The notes beneath the pieces are model-generated. The model did no database searches. It worked only from the letters and a program-made list of their open reading frames with translations, and had not been told where the DNA came from. 10,362 bases of DNA from Chromatiales bacterium (lineage in GTDB: Bacteria > Pseudomonadota > Gammaproteobacteria > Chromatiales > Chromatiaceae): positions 1 to 10,362 of the forward strand of contig JAKSCN010000430.1 in NCBI GenBank assembly GCA_022360595.1, in the 5' to 3' direction. The first letter of the stretch is position 1, and each line of letters begins with the position of its first letter. Below, in pieces: positions 1 to 5,759 of this stretch. A program made the position numbers and the translations under genes.

Positions 1-351
1 ATCACTTCAATATCTGGTGCATTGGTAAATTATCCAGGTGGTACATTAACACTTGATATTGAATACTGTCGAGATGGGCCGAATTACCGTAGTGGTTTTA
101 AGTTTCAAAAAGTTCGCGCATGCCGACATAAAGCTGAGAGTTATTGCTCAAGGTGGGAAATAGAGTCTTCGGATTGCAAGCTCGTAGAAGTATTAAAGTC
201 TTCTTGGATTGAAGAATTAAAATCGAAATCTATCCATGGTGAAGACGATAATTGGGTTATGCATCACTTTATGTTTTTCTTCCCAGATGAGGGTTGTTAT
301 GAAGTTATCGCTGAGTCATGGGAAGTGTTGCCAGAAAAGAAGATTAGCTGA
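1..351 (+). CDS. Immunity-like hypothetical protein, 5' end outside window
   Basis: The reading frame is open from the first base of the window to a TGA at 349-351, so the real start probably lies upstream; a TTG at 22 is only an internal possibility. About 116 residues are visible. The protein is acidic to neutral and rich in Trp, Cys and aromatic residues, with a C-terminal segment (HHFMFFFPDEGCYEVIAESW) of a kind often seen in small immunity proteins of polymorphic-toxin loci. I cannot name the family. Context supports an immunity role, because two further toxin-tip/immunity cassettes follow on the same strand. The stop overlaps the 3' end of the convergent kptA gene by 8 nt, so the minus-strand unit was fitted exactly against this gene's end. 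Seen: frame, composition, overlap. Inferred: the immunity function. Confidence 0.6.
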   Translation: MTSISGALVNYPGGTLTLDIEYCRDGPNYRSGFKFQKVRACRHKAESYCSRWEIESSDCKLVEVLKSSWIEELKSKSIHGEDDNWVMHHFMFFFPDEGCYEVIAESWEVLPEKKIS

Positions 352-880
352 CAACTTCCAGGAAGTTTGCTGGTACATGTGCTGTTAACCATACTCCGTT
401 ACTTGAAAGAAAAAACTCGAATCCCTGCTGGTGCATAGCACCAGCGGCCACTCCTAAAATAACAGGTTTGCCGACAGTGGTGGCTGTCTCTATATCAGAT
501 GATAAATGGACATGATGTCGCTGCCCTGGTTTTAACCCCTCCTGTTTTATCGAGTCCAAAAATCGACTTGCTGTGCCATGATAAAGCATTGTCGGTGGTT
601 CTTTGGGCGAGAGTTTTAAATCAACTTGGATTGAATGTCCCTGATTAGCGCGGATAAATTGTTCATCACCAGAAAGCGAAAACCGCTTCTTATCATTCGT
701 GATGACCACCTGTTTAATGAGGATAGATGTTAGCGTGATTTGTGGCTTGGCTTTCTCAATCAGTTCGATCACTGATGCCCAGCCATGCTCATCCAGTGTC
801 AGATTGATAGCCTCTGGTTTATGGCGAAGAACAAAATTTAGAAATTTACTGGCCTTAGTAAAGTCATGTGATTGGGTCAT
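344..880 (-). CDS. kptA: RNA 2'-phosphotransferase (Tpt1/KptA family)
   Basis: This 178-residue protein has the full Tpt1/KptA architecture. An N-terminal winged-helix half carries LRHKP (R19, H20) and the DEHGW segment near residue 30. The ADP-ribosyltransferase-like C-terminal half carries IRANQGHS (R77, H82), LYHGT (99-103), RHHVHLS (R121) and SNGVWLT (160-166). These positions supply the expected Arg-His-Arg-Arg active-site set. The family transfers an internal RNA 2'-phosphate to NAD+, giving ADP-ribose 1''-2''-cyclic phosphate, nicotinamide and a repaired 2'-OH; in bacteria the physiological substrate is uncertain. Its ATG overlaps the stop of the upstream symE-like gene (ATGA), implying translational coupling. 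Its TAA overlaps the convergent immunity gene. Inference: inside a toxin/immunity island it may deal with RNA damaged by ribonuclease toxins. Confidence 0.93.
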   Translation of the reverse strand: MTQSHDFTKASKFLNFVLRHKPEAINLTLDEHGWASVIELIEKAKPQITLTSILIKQVVITNDKKRFSLSGDEQFIRANQGHSIQVDLKLSPKEPPTMLYHGTASRFLDSIKQEGLKPGQRHHVHLSSDIETATTVGKPVILGVAAGAMHQQGFEFFLSSNGVWLTAHVPANFLEVVS

Positions 881-1131
881 GTTGATTCTTCATTCGTGGT
901 CAACATCAAACAGCCACCCATGACTCTGACCTTGATGAGAGTATTGATATCAAAGCCCGCTTGTTTAAGCCAATGGCCTTTCATCTGAATCCAGGGTATC
1001 GGTCGGCCAGCACCGGAATAATCGTCTTTAAGTCGGTACATATAATGGATCTCGTTGACTTTGATAAAGCGTTCTTCACAAGTTTTACTTTTACGTAGGC
1101 GTGAACCTGCTTTATCATTGCCGTTAGCCAT
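877..1131 (-). CDS. symE: SymE-family toxin
   Basis: The 84-residue protein contains the SymE signature RPIPWIQMKGHWLKQAGF at residues 43-60, followed by a KVRVMGGCLMLT strand segment at 67-78. In the family this is an AbrB/SpoVT-like fold that evolved into an RNA- or nucleoid-acting toxin. E. coli SymE is SOS-induced and is repressed by the cis-antisense RNA SymR. The protein is shorter at its N terminus than E. coli SymE, but the whole conserved core is present. The ATG at 1131 is preceded by an AGAGG-type ribosome site (minus strand, about 1137-1141). The stop overlaps kptA's start by 4 nt. Its 5' leader lies inside the plus-strand reading frame of the first orphan toxin tip. No LexA box was recognised. 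The symbol is by family resemblance; orthology with E. coli symE is not shown. Confidence 0.85.
   Translation of the reverse strand: MANGNDKAGSRLRKSKTCEERFIKVNEIHYMYRLKDDYSGAGRPIPWIQMKGHWLKQAGFDINTLIKVRVMGGCLMLTTNEEST
1061..1089 (+). promoter_or_regulatory. Candidate antisense promoter over the symE 5' end
   Basis: TTGATA (1061-1066) and TTTACT (1084-1089) are separated by exactly 17 nt on the plus strand, matching the sigma-70 consensus at 5/6 and 4/6 positions. A transcript starting near 1096 would be antisense to the symE start codon (1129-1131) and ribosome site, the arrangement of SymR in E. coli. It could also read on into the orphan cassettes. This is a sequence match only. Confidence 0.3.
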
Positions 1132-1148
1132 AATAGCCTCTTTGTCAG

Positions 1149-1159
1149 GTTGTTACAAA
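1149..1159 (+). repeat. Cassette junction repeat, copy 1
   Basis: GTTGTTACAAA, identical to 1819-1829. It is in frame with the downstream toxin tip and encodes V-V-T plus the first bases of Lys. Similarity continues imperfectly for a few bases (GG..CA). It marks the 5' edge of toxin cassette 1. Confidence 0.7.
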
Positions 1160-1214
1160 GGGCACAGGAAAAGCTCTTAGGCCTGTAGGTAGTGTTCTGG
1201 AAAGTGTTAATGAT

Positions 1215-1475
1215 GTGCTGACAAATCCAAAACTGTTGTCAGGCAAAACACCAGCTCAAATCCAAGCAATCATTGGGAAGACATCTGGATGGAAAATAGA
1301 AACCCTAGGTAAAGGCTCGAAGAAGGGCCAAGGCTGGGTCTTTAGGCAGTATAACGATAGAGGGCAATCAACTGGTCAATCGTTACGTTGGCATTCGGGC
1401 GGTGGACATCATGGCCCCGATCCATACTGGCGCGTGACAAGCAACGTTGTTGGTAAATCGGACATTATACGATGA
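1215..1475 (+). CDS. Orphan polymorphic-toxin C-terminal module (cassette 1)
   Basis: The frame is open from 1137, just after a TAG at 1134-1136. It reads V-V-T-K-G-T from the repeat at 1149 through to a TGA at 1473-1475. There is no delivery or backbone domain, so this is a detached toxin tip of about 105 residues. The GTG at 1215 has a weak GGAAAG about 9 nt upstream and may or may not be used. The module is basic. Its most distinctive segments are GQGWVFRQYNDRGQSTGQSL and RWHSGGGHHGPDPYWRV, where the paired His with nearby Tyr and Trp could form a nuclease active site. I cannot assign a named Ntox family. The last codons overlap the ATG of the next gene (ATGA), the usual toxin-immunity layout. 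The alternative reading, a small free-standing gene, is less likely given the matching junction in cassette 2. Confidence 0.65.
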   Translation: MLTNPKLLSGKTPAQIQAIIGKTSGWKIETLGKGSKKGQGWVFRQYNDRGQSTGQSLRWHSGGGHHGPDPYWRVTSNVVGKSDIIR

Positions 1476-1819
1476 GCACACTAGAAACCTTTAATTCTTC
1501 ATTGATGCAGATACTTAAGGTTCTTGCAGGGTCGGTTGATACGCAAATCGAATGCCTACGGAATATTGGAGGAGCATCAGTGGATGAGCTAGGCTTGGAA
1601 TTTGAAGAGGTATGGCTGTTGGCTGATTCTATTCTGGAAGCTAATGAAATCAGTGATTATCAGTACGATGCGATTAAGAAACTTAATGACAAGTTGGAAT
1701 TGCTTAGCGAGGAAGGTGGTGAGATAGCCTGGACCGAGGATGCACTATCTAAGAATGCTGAATGGGAAATGGTGAGAGAATTGGCGAAGGATTGTATTAA
1801 ATCGTTTTCTGACGATTAG
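1472..1819 (+). CDS. Putative immunity protein of cassette 1
   Basis: A 115-residue, strongly acidic, Glu/Asp/Leu-rich protein predicted by eye to be almost entirely helical, with no signal peptide or membrane segment. It begins with an ATG overlapping the stop of the preceding basic toxin tip by 4 nt. Opposite charge plus overlap is the normal pattern for a cytoplasmic immunity protein bound to its cognate toxin. Conserved-looking segments are DELGLEFEEVWLLADSIL (38-55) and the C-terminal EWEMVRELAKDCI. No named immunity family was recognised. The stop TAG shares its last base with the junction repeat of the next cassette, so no intergenic space remains. Confidence 0.7.
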   Translation: MSTLETFNSSLMQILKVLAGSVDTQIECLRNIGGASVDELGLEFEEVWLLADSILEANEISDYQYDAIKKLNDKLELLSEEGGEIAWTEDALSKNAEWEMVRELAKDCIKSFSDD

Positions 1820-1829
1820 TTGTTACAAA
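1819..1829 (+). repeat. Cassette junction repeat, copy 2
   Basis: GTTGTTACAAA, identical to 1149-1159 and in the same codon phase (V-V-T then Asn). Its first G is the last base of the cassette-1 immunity stop codon, so the two cassettes abut exactly. Confidence 0.7.
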
Positions 1830-1998
1830 TGGTGCACTGAAGCAATTCGGACGTAGTGTCGATGATATATTAGGTGATTCTAATTCGACGTTTACGAATT
1901 TACGTCGTGGAGGACTGGAGATTCGTGCACCTAATGGTCGAGGCCTACGTTTTAATAGTGATGGAAAACTATCTGGTTTTCTCGATCTAAGGAAATAG
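1819..1998 (+). pseudogene. Orphan toxin C-terminal fragment (cassette 2)
   Basis: The frame reads V-V-T-N-G-A from the junction repeat, then about 53 further residues to a TAG at 1996-1998. It includes GRSVDDILGDSNSTFTNL and RRGGLEIRAPNGRGLRFN. There is no start codon with a ribosome site and no upstream toxin body, so it is a silent 3' module. The basic, Gly/Arg-rich end resembles the extreme C termini of Rhs/haemagglutinin-type polymorphic toxins; the activity is unknown. Two bases separate its stop from the following immunity ATG. Its length suggests that either a very small toxin domain or only the distal part of one is kept. Confidence 0.6.
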
Positions 1999-2000
1999 GT

Positions 2001-2243
2001 ATGAAATCGAAATTTAGCGTAGATTTTTTCAGTGATGAGCAATATGAATATATGACGGCAGAAATTTTATATGATGGTCAGATTTTGTGCCAAATTAGTC
2101 AGAATCAAGGAAAGGAAGATATGGAGATAGAGTTTTTCCATGAGCAGCGTGTTTTGGAGAAGCAACCTAAAATGAAATTTCTTATTAGTGATTTTTTCTC
2201 TGTAATAGAAGATGTCAAAAGCGAACTTGGGAGTTACCGGTAA
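2001..2243 (+). CDS. Putative immunity protein of cassette 2
   Basis: An 80-residue acidic protein starting 2 nt after the cassette-2 toxin stop. Its N-terminal half contains VDFFSDEQYEYMTAEILYDG and a following MEIEFFHEQRVL segment, a beta-rich pattern typical of small immunity proteins encoded after polymorphic-toxin tips, though I cannot name a Pfam family. The C terminus (DFFSVIEDVKSEL) looks helical. No signal or membrane segment is visible. An AAGGAAATAGGT purine-rich stretch just upstream could serve as the ribosome site, and it lies inside the toxin's last codons, so expression may rely on read-through from upstream. The role as immunity gene is inferred from position, size and charge. 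Confidence 0.7.
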   Translation: MKSKFSVDFFSDEQYEYMTAEILYDGQILCQISQNQGKEDMEIEFFHEQRVLEKQPKMKFLISDFFSVIEDVKSELGSYR

Positions 2244-2381
2244 AGGCTAATTTAATATCAAGCTCCGCATTAAAGGCTTATGTTATTTGGTGGTTGATTG
2301 GGACAGCCATCATTTAGTCGACATATTCAATCTAAGCCGTAGACATACTATATTGATTGAGCTAATTTCATGGAGGAAATT

Positions 2382-2625
2382 GTGATTCGAGCAAGAAATG
2401 AACTCGTTTCGCTAGACGCTACCCCTTACTATCGCTGTGTCAGTTGTTGCGTGCGTCGCGTATTTTTCTACGATGTTAGGCAAAAACTACGAATGCAAGA
2501 AAGCCTGGGTGCTTAAGCCGTTGCACGAATTGGCCGGTGTCATTGCCATTGAAATCTGTGCGTATACGGTGATGAAACGATGAGCAGCCAATTTGTCAGT
2601 GCTGGTAAAGCACGATAAGGGGTAA
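2382..2625 (+). pseudogene. Frameshifted REP-associated tyrosine (Y1) transposase remnant
   Basis: From a GTG at 2382 (GGAGG at 2372-2376) the frame encodes RNELVSLDATPYYRCVSCCV and RRVFF, the hallmark N terminus of IS200-like/TnpA-REP transposases; it then ends at a TAA at 2514. The family sequence continues in another frame from about 2473 with GKNYECKKAWV and LHELAGVIAIEICAYTVM, followed by TGA at 2581. The SNHxH metal-binding (HUH) motif expected right after AYxVM is missing; the residual ANLSVLVKHDKG runs to TAA at 2623. There is at least one frameshift, one in-frame stop, and loss of the catalytic Tyr half. The protein would have carried out single-strand transposition of REP-like hairpins. 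It is now non-functional. Confidence 0.85.
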
Positions 2626-2627
2626 AG

Positions 2628-2866
2628 ATGCTTGAAATAAGAGAAATCTACGTTCTATGTGAAGAGAGATCGAAGAATCTAGCCGTTGAGTTCCTTGAAG
2701 ATTCTTACCTGAAAGAGAGACCTCAGCTGAAGATTATCTCTATCCAGAGTATTCTGATGATCCAGAATATGTGTATGACGATTGTGATGAATTGTTCGAA
2801 GTGCTAGAGAGAAAAACCTCTGCCCTCCAAATACTACAGGCTACACCGTTGCTGCCAATCCTGTAG
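2628..2866 (+). pseudogene. Frameshifted immunity-like gene
   Basis: An ATG at 2628 behind AAGGGGTAAAG begins MLEIREIYVLCEERSKNLAV and continues to about residue 33. The natural continuation is in a different frame from about 2723: AEDYLYPEYSDDPEYVYDDC, then DELFEVLERK, and on to a TAG at 2864. The joined product would be strongly acidic and cytoplasmic, like the immunity genes upstream. The last part (after about 2815) loses the acidic pattern, so the true C terminus is probably deleted. The original frame ends at a TAG near 2808. I cannot name the family; 'immunity' is inferred from composition and location in the island. Confidence 0.6.
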
Positions 2867-3052
2867 TCTCTGCTTTCATTCAAGCCTGCTTGCTGGCCAA
2901 GCCCCAAGCCGAGGACTAGGTGCTGCGCAGTGGGTGTAGCGGGTTATCCTTACCGGCGGTCACCTCCCCCGATTGGCTGGGAGTATCGCTCAAGACCCCT
3001 AGCATGTCAGGGGAGGGGTGGTTAGGTGCTTATCATAGTCTCTTAGTTGCGT
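2867..3052. other. Intergenic, no intact gene seen
   Basis: The GC-richer stretch between the immunity pseudogene and the 3' end of the barrel gene holds no convincing gene. A frame starting inside the pseudogene (about 2821) reads NTTGYTVAANPVVSAFIQAC to a TAG at 2917-2919. It looks like the tail of an unidentified protein. CCCCT (2996-3000) and AGGGG (3009-3013) could form a weak hairpin downstream of the minus-strand barrel gene, but there is no clear T-tract. Confidence 0.4.
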
Positions 3053-4198
3053 TTAAAACGCATGTTTCATCTCCAGGCTAATCCCCCAAGATTTCCAGTT
3101 AACCTCGTTTAACTGCGTGTTCACATGGGTATCATCGATGAAGAAAACTCTGTGCTTGCCCGGGTCTGTCTTCCAACGTTCAAAGCCGACGCCCAGTGAC
3201 CATGACCAATCCTCTGAGCGGCTGAATATCCAATCCAATGAAGCGACCAGCCCCTCTCCATTCGCTGTGTTCAGAAAGCTTACAGGATGTTTGAGATCTT
3301 TACGTAAATTCCAATTCCCGTGGGCTTCGTAATCTGCCCAATGGTACTCAACTGCAGCAATCAGGGACATTGAGTTTTGATCAAGCAGTGCCAGTTCAAG
3401 CCCTACCCATGGTCCTCGCCAATCAGTCTCATAACTGCTGTTAAGTCCGAGGATCGGTCCTAATGGCATCTCTAGTGGTGGTCTGGATATTGTCTGGTAG
3501 CCGTTTTTGATTTTGAAATTCTGTTGATGTATTGCATACCCAAGCATAGGCGTTAAGCGCATTGCTGATCTGTTGGCTGATTGTGCCAGGTCAAAGCTAT
3601 AACCGACTCCAATTGAGGTGCGGATAATGCTGCCATCATCAGTACTATTGTTTGACCGGGAGAACTCATTAGTGCGGTTATCACCCAGGTAGTCGGAGTC
3701 CTGGTTATTGCCTTCTACAATCAAGCCGTATGTAAAATCTCCGCGCAGCTCTATATCGTTTTCAAAGCGCATTTTTGCTTTTGCATCAACAGCTAAGATA
3801 CTTATGTCATCCCACTTCAACTCTGAAAGAATATTTGGTGTTTGAGTGCCTGTTGGGTCAGATGCAATATTGAAGTCAAAATCTCCGTGCCTGTAGCTTG
3901 CGCCGATAGCTAGAGAAGAGGCTGCGGTAACCGCTCTGTCAACGGATGCCTTTCGCTTATATATGGCCTGACTAGTATCGCTGTCCACACCCGGAGCAGT
4001 CTGCCCACTATCGGGTAGTCCCGTAACTGTTGAGTGTGATGATTGAGGTGTTTTTTGATGAGGAGTCTGCGCGGGTTTGACGTTTGGAGCCTCTGCTGCT
4101 TGCGATGACGTTGAAGCCGCGATGGGTGCTGTGGAATAACTTGAGATCAAAATGCCGATAATAGCGACAATGTTTTGCTGAAAGCTCCCTCTTCCCAT
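3053..4198 (-). CDS. Omptin/Pom-like outer-membrane beta-barrel protein
   Basis: The ATG at 4198 is preceded by AGGAG at 9-nt spacing; a TTG three codons earlier (4207) is a less likely start. The 381-residue product has a signal peptide (hydrophobic VAIIGILISSYSTAPIAA, cleavage near residue 26-28). A Ser/Thr/Pro/Gln-rich linker of about 50 residues follows, then a barrel of alternating aromatic/hydrophobic strands ending in Phe (MKHAF), the usual outer-membrane assembly signal. Barrel landmarks are FNIASDPTGTQTPNILSELK, the Asp/Asn/Arg-rich loop DSDYLGDNRTNEFSRSNN, and EYHWADYEAHGNWNLR. These recall the omptin-like fold and the Protochlamydia outer membrane protein (Pom) group; I do not see a verified omptin catalytic set, so protease activity should not be assumed. 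It appears monocistronic. The assignment to Pom is from memory of pattern, not a search. Confidence 0.65.
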   Translation of the reverse strand: MGRGSFQQNIVAIIGILISSYSTAPIAASTSSQAAEAPNVKPAQTPHQKTPQSSHSTVTGLPDSGQTAPGVDSDTSQAIYKRKASVDRAVTAASSLAIGASYRHGDFDFNIASDPTGTQTPNILSELKWDDISILAVDAKAKMRFENDIELRGDFTYGLIVEGNNQDSDYLGDNRTNEFSRSNNSTDDGSIIRTSIGVGYSFDLAQSANRSAMRLTPMLGYAIHQQNFKIKNGYQTISRPPLEMPLGPILGLNSSYETDWRGPWVGLELALLDQNSMSLIAAVEYHWADYEAHGNWNLRKDLKHPVSFLNTANGEGLVASLDWIFSRSEDWSWSLGVGFERWKTDPGKHRVFFIDDTHVNTQLNEVNWKSWGISLEMKHAF

Positions 4199-4394
4199 TC
4201 TTACCAACTCCTGCTATCAGTGCTTATGACTGCTGAACTACATGAAAAGACCGTAATGATAGCAAAAAGATACACCCTTTATCATGGGGCGGGGCACATG
4301 TTAGATACTGGAGTGATTTGGGCTCATCCTGGTTGCAGGAGTCTACAATTCGTCTTTGAGAGTATTTTCAGATTTTGATATGGAGCGAGTAGAA

Positions 4395-4421
4395 AGGGAA
4401 GGCTGGTATCCAGCCTTCCCT
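4395..4421 (-). terminator. Rho-independent terminator of the cytochrome b561 gene
   Basis: A perfect 12-bp stem, AGGGAAGGCTGG, with a TAT loop and its exact complement, sits 19 nt past the b561 stop codon. Reading on the minus strand the stem is followed by TTTCTACTC, a short T-rich tail. The very strong stem supports termination; it may act less well in the plus direction, where no T-tract follows. Confidence 0.8.
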
Positions 4422-4440
4422 GCAGTAATGGTGCTTCTGT

Positions 4441-4995
4441 CTATGCCCGCCCCAGCATCCTGCGCAAATTGTTGTCCTTGTCTATGATGTGATGTTTCAA
4501 GGCGCCAATGACATGGAGGGCGAGGGCTGCAATCATTACTTTGCCCAGCATTGAATGCATGTTGTGACCTATTCCCGCCAGAGTTGAGTTAAGTGGGATC
4601 ATCTCCATGGGGTTGGTGGGATCGGGGTTGTTGGCCAGCAGTTCAAGCCCGAAGATATCCAGGCCGTAGCCACCGGCACCGGACATCATGATGCCGGAGA
4701 CAGGGAAAAGTACGGTGCCAATAATCAGTATCCAGTGCACCAGTTTGGCCATAATCTGTTCAGCCTTCTTGTAGTTACTTACCGGTTCGGGCCAGCCGTT
4801 TTTCATCCGCCATATGATTCTGGCCACAACTGCTATGAGAATCAATATGCCGATCGACTTATGGGGGCCATAGAGAAAGAAGGCCTCGTTGATTTCCATA
4901 TATTTTCCGACGATAAATACGCCTATCATCACCAGCCCCACCAGCCAGTGCAGCCCGATGGTCAGTCCGCTCAATTTCTCTTTTGTGTCTCTCAT
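4441..4995 (-). CDS. Cytochrome b561 (CybB-type membrane di-heme protein)
   Basis: The start is placed at the ATG at 4995, giving 184 residues, the normal size for prokaryotic cytochrome b561. The frame is open to an ATG at 5094, but those 33 extra residues do not resemble the family. Four transmembrane helices are visible (roughly residues 10-30, 48-62, 83-106, 146-167). Candidate heme ligands are H16 (GLHW), H45 (GPHKS), H87 (LVHW), and H144/H147/H161 in the last helix region. The family shuttles electrons between ubiquinol and other acceptors in the inner membrane. After H87 an extended loop (GLELLANNPDPTNPMEM) precedes helix 4. A strong terminator lies directly downstream, and 257 nt separate it from pagL, so it is probably its own unit. 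Confidence 0.9.
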   Translation of the reverse strand: MRDTKEKLSGLTIGLHWLVGLVMIGVFIVGKYMEINEAFFLYGPHKSIGILILIAVVARIIWRMKNGWPEPVSNYKKAEQIMAKLVHWILIIGTVLFPVSGIMMSGAGGYGLDIFGLELLANNPDPTNPMEMIPLNSTLAGIGHNMHSMLGKVMIAALALHVIGALKHHIIDKDNNLRRMLGRA

Positions 4996-5252
4996 GTAGG
5001 TTCTCTTTGGCTCAAAGCAGTTAAATTCATTCGGTAAGGGTGATGGTGATGCTCGGTATGGCAGCCTTTTGTAGAAGCGCTGATAGCGCATCACATCTGT
5101 TGGAGAGTTATGAGACCACGCGAATGTAAGCGGACAATTTCAGAATGGCGTTTTTTTGTAACTCAATGTAACAAGAGGCTGGAAAATGGGAATAAGGAGG
5201 GTAAGTGGTGTAGTAAGCATTGAGCTTCTGTGCGCTGGGGTCGATTGTCAGA

Positions 5253-5732
5253 TCAAAAGGCTCTGACCCAGTTGATGGAAAGGGTTTCTCCTCCGGGGTT
5301 TGTATCCCCCAAATCGGCATTGGATATGTGGCCGTATGCCAATTCGATATGCTGCTCGGAGTTGATTGCATAACCCACTGAAAGACGTGTATAAAATTCT
5401 AAACTGTTACCAAGGTCTCGGGATGGCTCGTCTGCGTCATACCAGCCGGCATGCGCGCCTATTCCAAATCTCCAAAGGGGATCTATCTTGAAATATTTTG
5501 TTAACCCAATACCCAAATAAAAGCTCTGTTCGGTGTCAGCCAAGAAGGATAATGTTGGCCTTATTGACCAAAGATTCTCAATGGAAGAGCCTTCTATCTG
5601 CAGATTTAGCATTGGTTCATCACCTGATCGGTCATAGCTTCCCACACCGATTGAGAATGTAGGTTCGTCTGCCAATGCTGTTATTGATTGTGATGCGACT
5701 CCGAATAAAATGAGAAATAGTAAATGACGCAC
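5253..5732 (-). CDS. pagL: Lipid A 3-O-deacylase, PagL family
   Basis: A GTG start at 5732 is fixed by a perfect AGGAGG 8 nt upstream. The 159-residue product has a signal peptide ending TALA at residue 21, then an 8-stranded-barrel pattern ending in Phe. The C-terminal motif YGHISNADLGDTNPGGETL contains H135, S137 and E149; the H-x-S-N spacing and the 12-residue step from Ser to Glu match the His-Ser-Glu triad of PagL. The enzyme works in the outer membrane and removes the ester-linked 3-hydroxyacyl chain at lipid A position 3, lowering endotoxicity and altering envelope permeability. Its upstream region is occupied by a 178-bp inverted-repeat element, which may have changed its promoter. 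Confidence 0.88.
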   Translation of the reverse strand: MRHLLFLILFGVASQSITALADEPTFSIGVGSYDRSGDEPMLNLQIEGSSIENLWSIRPTLSFLADTEQSFYLGIGLTKYFKIDPLWRFGIGAHAGWYDADEPSRDLGNSLEFYTRLSVGYAINSEQHIELAYGHISNADLGDTNPGGETLSINWVRAF

Positions 5733-5740
5733 AGTTAAGA

Positions 5741-5746
5741 CCTCCT
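5741..5746 (-). promoter_or_regulatory. Consensus ribosome site deciding the GTG start of pagL
   Basis: On the minus strand this reads AGGAGG, 8 nt before GTG at 5732-5730. It is the strongest Shine-Dalgarno in this half of the window and supports the non-ATG start. Confidence 0.8.
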
Positions 5747-5759
5747 TATTTACTGGGGG

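Noticed and set aside
2996..3013. CCCCT/AGGGG hairpin as terminator of the barrel gene.
   Set aside because: Only 5 bp with an 8-nt loop and no T-tract; noted in the intergenic entry but not called.
4996..5094. N-terminal extension of cytochrome b561 to an ATG at 5094.
   Set aside because: The 33 extra residues are unlike the family and lack a ribosome site; the ATG at 4995 gives the standard N terminus.
5108..5371. 87-codon minus-strand frame between pagL and cytochrome b561.
   Set aside because: Half of it overlaps pagL in another frame, it has no good start, and no recognisable motif.
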